DNA from: Marinobacter pelagius
GTDB lineage: Bacteria; Pseudomonadota; Gammaproteobacteria; Pseudomonadales; Oleiphilaceae
Direction of reading: 5' to 3'
DNA length: 64,000 bases
NCBI RefSeq assembly: GCF_003315345.1
Contig: NZ_QNRO01000002.1
Span: 248,001-312,000 of the forward strand
The translations under genes were made by a program, and so were the position numbers. How positions within the stretch are numbered: position 1 is the stretch's first letter; every line of letters begins with the position of its first letter. This document shows, one piece after another, positions 59,195-64,000 of the stretch. The notes beneath the pieces are model-generated. The model did not search any database. It had not been told where the DNA came from and was given only the letters and a program-made list of their open reading frames with translations.

Positions 59195-59965
59195 TCAGAA
59201 CTTGGGAGCCAGGAACTGTTTCATGCGCTCCGAGTCAGGGTTATCGAACACTTTTTGAGGCGACCCCTGTTCCTCGATCACGCCCTGATGCAAAAACAGG
59301 ACCTGATTTGACACATCCTTTGCAAACGCCATTTCGTGGGTGACCACGATCATGGTGCGGCCTTCCTCGGCCAGGCTTTGCATGACCCTCAGCACCTCGC
59401 CCACCAGTTCCGGGTCGAGCGCCGATGTGGGTTCGTCAAACAGCATCACTTCCGGTTCCATGGCGAGTGCCCGGGCAATCGCAGCACGTTGCTGCTGGCC
59501 GCCGGACATCTGGGCCGGGTAGTAATCCTTGCGTTCGTAGATGCCGACTTTCTGGAGATAGGCCTCGGCGCGCTCGATGGCTTCCTTTTTGGGGACCTTG
59601 AGCACGTTTACCGGCGCTTCAATGATGTTTTCCAGCACCGTCATGTGAGACCAGAGATTGAAGCTCTGGAAGACCATGGAAAGCTTGGAACGGATCTGCT
59701 CAACCTGTTTGTTATCGGCCGGAATCCGTTCACCTTTGCGGTTCGTGGTGAACCGGATCGGGTCACCGTGCACGATAATGTCGCCGGAGGTGGGTGTTTC
59801 CAGCAGGTTGATGCAGCGCAGGAAGGTACTCTTGCCGGAGCCGGAGCTGCCAATCAGGGACACCACGTCGCCTTTGCGGGTCTCCAGTGACACTCCCTTG
59901 AGTACTTCAAGCTTGCCAAAGGTCTTGTGAATGTCCCTGCAGATCAATGGAGCTTGGTCCGCCAT
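59195..59965 (-). CDS. Basic amino acid ABC transporter ATP-binding protein (HisP/AotP type)
   Basis: This 256-residue ATPase has Walker [10 protein letters not shown], signature [15 protein letters not shown] and Walker [13 protein letters not shown], then H-loop [31 protein letters not shown] (in parts) is typical of polar amino acid ATPases. AGGAG lies upstream of the ATG. It lies only 36 bases after the GntR-family gene on the same strand, so co-transcription is plausible. Confidence 0.94.
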   Translation of the reverse strand: MADQAPLICRDIHKTFGKLEVLKGVSLETRKGDVVSLIGSSGSGKSTFLRCINLLETPTSGDIIVHGDPIRFTTNRKGERIPADNKQVEQIRSKLSMVFQSFNLWSHMTVLENIIEAPVNVLKVPKKEAIERAEAYLQKVGIYERKDYYPAQMSGGQQQRAAIARALAMEPEVMLFDEPTSALDPELVGEVLRVMQSLAEEGRTMIVVTHEMAFAKDVSNQVLFLHQGVIEEQGSPQKVFDNPDSERMKQFLAPKF

Positions 59966-60001
59966 GGGTGACTCCTGAGATTTAGTTCAAAGGCGCATGT
60001 T

Positions 60002-60778
60002 TTACGGACTGTGACGGCCGAAATCAATACCTGATTGGTCAGGATTGCGACCGTTCGGCATCAATTGGGCGCGGATCACCTTGCTTCCCTGCTGTTCCAT
60101 ATCTTTCAGCGCGTCGCTGACAAAGCGTACGTGGGCGGTTGCTACCTTCTGGGCTGCCGCCGGTTTGCAGTTCATGATGGCATCATAGAGCTGCCGGTGC
60201 TGACGCACGATGGTCTTGCGCATCTCCTCCCGGGGATTGAGGTTGGCGACCGCCGCATGCACCGTCAACAGCATCATGCTTTTCAGACCGCTCAGAAGGT
60301 GGACCAGCACCGGGTTGTGTGAGGCTTCCACGATCGCCTGGTGAAAACCGTGGTCCGGTTTGGCGTTGCTCAGCGGATCGGTGTCTTCCAGTGCCCGGAA
60401 AGCCTTGGTAATACGGTGCCGGTCGAGGCTGGTGGCGCGTTGGGCTGCCAGGAACGCCGCCTGTCCCTCAAGCTGTTCCCGAACCTCGAGCAAGTCATAA
60501 AGGGTGCGCGGATGCCCCTCGTAAAGCTGCATCAGGGGGCTTTGTTCTTCGAACTCGCCGGTCTCCGGAACCAGGCTGGCAACAAAGGAACCCTTGCCGT
60601 GCCGGGTTTCGATCACGCCACGGCCCTGTAATTCATGCAGGGCTTCGCGGATGATCGCCCGGGACACGCGCAGGCGTGCTGCGAGCTGCCGCTCGGATGG
60701 AATCTTCTGTCCCGGAGCCAGCCCACCATCAAGGATGAGGCGCTCCAGCCGATATGAGATTTCCTGGGAAATAGCCAT
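60002..60778 (-). CDS. GntR-family regulator, FadR subfamily (PdhR/LldR-like)
   Basis: This 258-residue protein has a winged HTH (LAPGQKIPSERQLAARLRVSR, REALHELQGRGVIETRHGKG) and a helical FadR/FCD ligand domain with the metal-binding pattern of Asp and His (FHQAIVEASHN, QHRQLYDAI, AHVRFVSDAL). It resembles PdhR, LldR and GlcC, which sense pyruvate, lactate or glycolate. Start 60778 (MAISQEISYRLE) is preferred because the operator 60799-60809 would otherwise lie inside the gene; 60841 or 60904 are longer options. It is divergent from the TRAP genes and just upstream of the HisP-type gene. Confidence 0.82.
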   Translation of the reverse strand: MAISQEISYRLERLILDGGLAPGQKIPSERQLAARLRVSRAIIREALHELQGRGVIETRHGKGSFVASLVPETGEFEEQSPLMQLYEGHPRTLYDLLEVREQLEGQAAFLAAQRATSLDRHRITKAFRALEDTDPLSNAKPDHGFHQAIVEASHNPVLVHLLSGLKSMMLLTVHAAVANLNPREEMRKTIVRQHRQLYDAIMNCKPAAAQKVATAHVRFVSDALKDMEQQGSKVIRAQLMPNGRNPDQSGIDFGRHSP

Positions 60779-60798
60779 GGGATTGCCCGTGTGAATCG

Positions 60799-60809
60799 TG
60801 GTCTGACCA
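60799..60809. promoter_or_regulatory. FadR-type operator 1 in the GntR-dctP gap
   Basis: TGGTCTGACCA, a perfect 11-base palindrome matching the FadR-subfamily consensus, 21 bases upstream of the chosen regulator start; likely autoregulatory. Confidence 0.6.
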
Positions 60810-60913
60810 GTGACCCTTGTAATTGTCTGTGATTGGTCCATCAACCAATGTGCTCCCAAGCCCCGTAAATATGGCTTATGGAGCTGTATTCGTCCATTTA
60901 CCATACAGGAAAA

Positions 60914-60928
60914 ACTGGTCTGACCAGT
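60914..60928. promoter_or_regulatory. FadR-type operator 2 in the GntR-dctP gap
   Basis: ACTGGTCTGACCAGT, a perfect 15-base palindrome with the same core, 116 bases before dctP. The two sites are 115 bases apart centre to centre (about 11 helical turns), which would allow looping. Confidence 0.65.
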
Positions 60929-61043
60929 AGCGTCGCGACTGGACTAAATGCGATTTGGCTACGAATATCTTTGTAATGTCGGCCTGTGCGCCGGCGTTAG
61001 ACCTGACGCTGACTAAAAAAACAATGCTAACGGAGACGTCTCG

Positions 61044-62180
61044 ATGACCTCGAACAAGCACATCCGTAATAACTGTGACACCGGTGAGACCCCTCCTCGC
61101 CGCAATTTCCTGAAAACCGCTGCCGTTGGCGCCGCTTTCGCGGGCGCAATGATGATGGGCGCCGGCCAGGCCCATGCCGCCACTACCTGGAAGATCCAGT
61201 CTGTATGGGATGCCGGTACCGTCGGCTATGATCTGTTCGAAGAATGGTGCAACAGCATGGAAGAGAAGTCCGGCGGCGAGCTGATCTTCAAGCCGTTCCC
61301 GGCCAAGGCCGTTGCTGCCGACAATAACGCCCTGTTCGATTCCGTTCGTAACGGCGTTCTGCAGGGTATGAACCCGTTCACCCTGTACTGGTCCGGCAAG
61401 ATTCCGGCCTCCGTATTCCTGTCTTCCTACCCCGCCGGTCCGGACCAGCCTCACCAGTGGGACACCATGTTCTACTCCATGGGCATGCTGGAAAAGACCC
61501 GGGAAATCTACAAGAAGTACGGCCTGTTCTACGTTGGCCCGATCCAGCACGACGCCAACATCATCCACTCCAAGAAGCCGGTAAACAGCCTTGAAGACCT
61601 CAAGGGCATGAAGATCCGTGTGCCGGGTGGCATGGTGGCCGAGGTATTCCAGCAGTTCGGTGTTTCCACCGTGAGCCTGCCGGGTTCCGACATCTTCCCG
61701 GCCCTGGAGAAGGGCACCATCGACGCGGCTGACTACGTAGGCCCCGCGGTGAACTGGGAACTGGGCTTCTCCCAGGTGACCGACTACATCATGTTCGGAC
61801 CTCCTGGCGTCATGTCCGTCTACCAGCCGGTGGACCTGATGGACCTGACCGTCAACCTGCGCGCCTGGAACGCCCTGGATCCAAAACTCCAGCAATTGGT
61901 TGAGGACGAAGTGCGCAACTATTCCCAGAAGCACTACCTGACCATTCAGAAGCGCAACATCGAAGCCATGGAGAAGTTCAAGGAAGCGGGCGACACCGTT
62001 ACCCGTCTGAGCCAGGAAGACCTCCAGGAATTCCGTCGCGCGGCCATTCCGATCTGGTACAAGTGGGCCAACAAGGATGAGGACGCCCGTGCCATCTTCG
62101 ACATGCAGCTCGAGTACATGATGAACGAGACTGTGGGCTATGTTGACGAGTCTGACCTTGAGGGTGTGCCGGGCCGGTAA
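61044..62180 (+). CDS. TRAP transporter substrate-binding protein DctP, Tat-exported
   Basis: This 378-residue protein has a twin-arginine signal (RRNFLKTAAVGAAFAGAMMM, ending in QAHA). The mature domain has the DctP pattern WKIQSVWDAGTVGYDLFEEW and LEDLKGMKIRVPGGMVAEVF, with the conserved Arg that holds a carboxylate, and PALEKGTIDAADYVGPA. It resembles TakP-type proteins that bind 2-oxoacids or lactate; the true ligand is unknown. GGAGA lies upstream of the ATG. It is divergent from a GntR regulator with two operators between. Confidence 0.9.
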   Translation: MTSNKHIRNNCDTGETPPRRNFLKTAAVGAAFAGAMMMGAGQAHAATTWKIQSVWDAGTVGYDLFEEWCNSMEEKSGGELIFKPFPAKAVAADNNALFDSVRNGVLQGMNPFTLYWSGKIPASVFLSSYPAGPDQPHQWDTMFYSMGMLEKTREIYKKYGLFYVGPIQHDANIIHSKKPVNSLEDLKGMKIRVPGGMVAEVFQQFGVSTVSLPGSDIFPALEKGTIDAADYVGPAVNWELGFSQVTDYIMFGPPGVMSVYQPVDLMDLTVNLRAWNALDPKLQQLVEDEVRNYSQKHYLTIQKRNIEAMEKFKEAGDTVTRLSQEDLQEFRRAAIPIWYKWANKDEDARAIFDMQLEYMMNETVGYVDESDLEGVPGR

Positions 62181-62211
62181 CGCCTTCTTGAATCAATAAA
62201 AAAAGAAACGA

Positions 62212-62260
62212 GGGGAAGGACAGGGACAGCTCCGAAGGAGACGTTCCGCCTTCCCCGTTT
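62212..62260 (+). terminator. Partial terminator hairpin between dctP and dctQ
   Basis: GGGGAAGG (62212-62219) and CCTTCCCC (62249-62256) enclose a loop with a further CTCC/GGAG stem, followed by GTTTTG. It would let dctP be expressed above the membrane subunits. Confidence 0.6.
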
Positions 62261-62281
62261 TGTGGCTGAGGATGCAACAAC

Positions 62282-62986
62282 ATGTCTGATCTTGAAGGTT
62301 TCGGATTCGTATTGCCGCACTGGTTCTACTGGGGCTGGCTTGCGGTCATGCCGCTGATCATGATGGCCTGGGACAAGTGGAGTAGTGGCCATGGAGGCGA
62401 GACTGCCGAACCGGAATTGACACCGGGCGAGCTGCAGGCGGAAGAGGACGACCCGCTGATCTATCTCCAGTTCGAGGGCAACTGGTTTACCAAGGTGGTT
62501 GACTGGATTTGTGACAAGTCCGGTCTGTTCGTGTCGTTCTGGACGGTGAATGCCGTCGTGTTCTATTTCTTTGAAGTGGTCATGCGCTACCTCTTCAACA
62601 TGCCGACCATCTGGGTGCATGAATCCAGCTTTCTATTGCTGGGCATGCAGTACCTGCTGGCCGGAGCGTTCGCCATGCTTCACGGCGCCCACGTGCGGGT
62701 TGACGTGATGTATAACCTGTTGCCGGTACGGGGCAGGGTCGGCATGGATATCTTTACCTCCATGTTCTTCTTCATGTTCGCTCTGGTACTGCTGATTACC
62801 TCCTGGACCTTCTTCCAGAACTCCTACTCCATGAATGAAACCACGGTTGAGACCTGGGGCATCCAGTACTGGCCGGTGAAAGGCATGATGGTACTGGGTT
62901 CATTCCTTCTGTTACTGGCAGGCATATCCAAGCTGATCAAGGATATCGTCCTGTTCGTCCGTCTTGGCCGGGAGCGCACCGCATGA
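62282..62986 (+). CDS. TRAP transporter small permease DctQ
   Basis: This 234-residue protein has four membrane segments (about 70-90, 105-125, 147-170, 195-215), with RYLFNMPTIWVHESSFLLLGMQYLL in the middle (read in parts) and HGAHVRVDVMY, the DctQ signature. An extra N-terminal hydrophobic segment (residues about 12-28) and an acidic stretch precede the core. Its stop overlaps the dctM start (ATGA). Confidence 0.92.
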   Translation: MSDLEGFGFVLPHWFYWGWLAVMPLIMMAWDKWSSGHGGETAEPELTPGELQAEEDDPLIYLQFEGNWFTKVVDWICDKSGLFVSFWTVNAVVFYFFEVVMRYLFNMPTIWVHESSFLLLGMQYLLAGAFAMLHGAHVRVDVMYNLLPVRGRVGMDIFTSMFFFMFALVLLITSWTFFQNSYSMNETTVETWGIQYWPVKGMMVLGSFLLLLAGISKLIKDIVLFVRLGRERTA

Positions 62987-64000
62987 GCACAAATACAACA
63001 ACTGCGCCGGGCAGCAACCTGATCGGTAAGCTGAGCACCTGGCTGATGATTGCCGCCACTGTGGCGCTGGCTTTCATCATCTGTGTTGAGATGATCAACA
63101 TTCTTTTCTACGACCCCTGGAGCGATGAGAAATTCCTGTTCAAGCTCGCGGGCAGTCTTTCGGACGTCAAGATCGGGCCTCTGACCTATCTGATGTTCGG
63201 TTCCCTGGCCGTGGCCCTGATGATGGGCCTGCCGCTGGCATTCGTGACCGGCGGCCTCGGCGTCATGTTCATCTATCTGGTGGGCGACTCGCTGATGCTT
63301 AACATCGTGCCGAGCCGCATCTTCCCGATGATGACCAACTCCGACCTGGCCGCGATACCGCTGTTCATCTTCATGGCCTCCATGCTGGAGCGCGCGGGCC
63401 TGATCGAGGAAATGTTCAGTGTGGTCTACAAGTGGATGGGCGGCCTCAGTGGCGGTCTGGCAACAGCCACCATCCTGGCCTCAACCATTCTCGCGGCCAT
63501 GGTGGGCGTTATCGGGGCCGCAGTGGTCACTATGGGTATCATTGCCCTGCCGGCGATGCTCAAGCGTGGCTATGACCACAAGATTGCACTCGGTTCGATC
63601 ATGGCCGGTGGTACCCTCGGGATCCTGATTCCGCCGTCGATTCTGGCCATCCTCTATGCCGTTGTGGCACAGCAGTCGGTGGGAGAACTGTACCTCGGTT
63701 CCATCATTCCGGGCCTGCTGCTGTCCGGCTTCTACATTGCGTATGTGCTGATCCGCAGCTGGATCAACCCGAAGCTGGGCCCCCCAGTGCCGGTGGAAGA
63801 GCGCATTTCCTTCAGGGAAAAGCTCCTTCTCCTGAAAAGCCTGATCGCTCCGCTGATCCTGGTGTTCCTGGTGCTGGGCCTGCTGTTCGGTGGTATTGCA
63901 ACGCCCGTTGAGGCCGCTGGTATCGGTTCCTTCGGTGCCATCGTGGTTGCCATGATGCATGGCAAGTTCTCTATCGGTGGCCTCAAGGAGGCATCCGTGA
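62983..64000 (+). CDS. TRAP transporter large permease DctM (partial, cut by window end)
   Basis: About 339 codons are visible of a protein that usually has 430-470. The DctM family is clear from LPLAFVTGGLGVMFI, FPMMTNSDLAAIPLFIFMAS, GGTLGILIPPS and TPVEAAGIGSFGA (each a membrane-domain hallmark). An N-terminal extension of about 60 residues with one hydrophobic segment precedes the core. It starts inside the dctQ stop (ATGA) and remains open at base 64000. This subunit carries the sodium-coupled transport path. Confidence 0.93.
   Translation, partial: MSTNTTTAPGSNLIGKLSTWLMIAATVALAFIICVEMINILFYDPWSDEKFLFKLAGSLSDVKIGPLTYLMFGSLAVALMMGLPLAFVTGGLGVMFIYLVGDSLMLNIVPSRIFPMMTNSDLAAIPLFIFMASMLERAGLIEEMFSVVYKWMGGLSGGLATATILASTILAAMVGVIGAAVVTMGIIALPAMLKRGYDHKIALGSIMAGGTLGILIPPSILAILYAVVAQQSVGELYLGSIIPGLLLSGFYIAYVLIRSWINPKLGPPVPVEERISFREKLLLLKSLIAPLILVFLVLGLLFGGIATPVEAAGIGSFGAIVVAMMHGKFSIGGLKEASV

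Overview
The window is GC-rich, densely coded gammaproteobacterial chromosome, most like Marinobacter or a close marine relative. This is inferred from gene order and protein content: the carB-greA-yhbY/ftsH-folP-glmM-tpiA-secG-tRNA-Leu-rimP-nusA-infB-rbfA-truB-rpsO-pnp backbone, a succinyltransferase arginine pathway with paired aruF/aruG subunits, a DcaP-like porin, liv and TRAP transporters, and a large Lon paralogue. No phage, integrase, IS transposase or CRISPR array is visible.

Layout. 1-18 kb is the housekeeping translation and RNA-metabolism block. Its rlmE (rRNA methyltransferase) copy between yhbY and ftsH is a decayed remnant with both ends kept and two internal deletions. 18-28 kb is read leftwards: a lipoprotein-like hydrolase, a DUF4105 protein, a DUF3015 protein, the branched-chain amino acid ABC operon (livF-G-M-H and binding protein) and a TPR membrane protein. 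28-36 kb holds a MarR regulator with a clear operator, a Lon-family protease divergent from the thioredoxin-TPR chaperone cnoX, a small HNH protein, a lipoprotein with an internal domain duplication and a KamA-family radical SAM enzyme. 36-44 kb holds aceE-aceF, a porin and an exonuclease/GIY-YIG fusion. 44-51 kb is astC-aruF-aruG-astD-astB for arginine catabolism. 51-55.5 kb is a TetR-controlled RND efflux pair. 55.6-61 kb, on the minus strand, is a GntR/FadR-type regulator, a basic amino acid ABC transporter and astE, the last enzyme of the arginine pathway. 61-64 kb is a divergent TRAP transporter (dctP-dctQ-dctM, the last cut by the window end).

Two families of structured intergenic repeats run through the window. 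Family 1 has 18 copies of a roughly 30-base palindrome (arms GGGGTCAGATGAA / TTCATCTGACCCC and variants). In all three doublets whose polarity can be scored, the two copies are in inverted orientation, as in REPIN/BIME elements; no transposase of the RAYT type is in the window. Family 2 has three copies (40838-40947, 45410-45521, 56741-56844). Each has a conserved core of about 55 bases folding into two hairpins, closed by a perfect 25-29 bp stem whose sequence is largely specific to each copy. All six hairpin loops fit ANGGAY on one strand, the shape of a CsrA/RsmA binding site, and one core stem shows covariation. Two of the three copies lie in the arginine uptake and catabolism units. This second family is the best candidate here for an undescribed element.

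The genes link functionally around amino acid use: import of branched-chain and basic amino acids, arginine breakdown to glutamate and succinate through the AST pathway, and entry to the TCA cycle through pyruvate dehydrogenase. FadR-type operators (TGGTCNGACCA) occur in front of the KamA-family gene and twice between the GntR regulator and the TRAP genes. All functional calls rest on reading protein motifs and gene order by eye; no database search was run.
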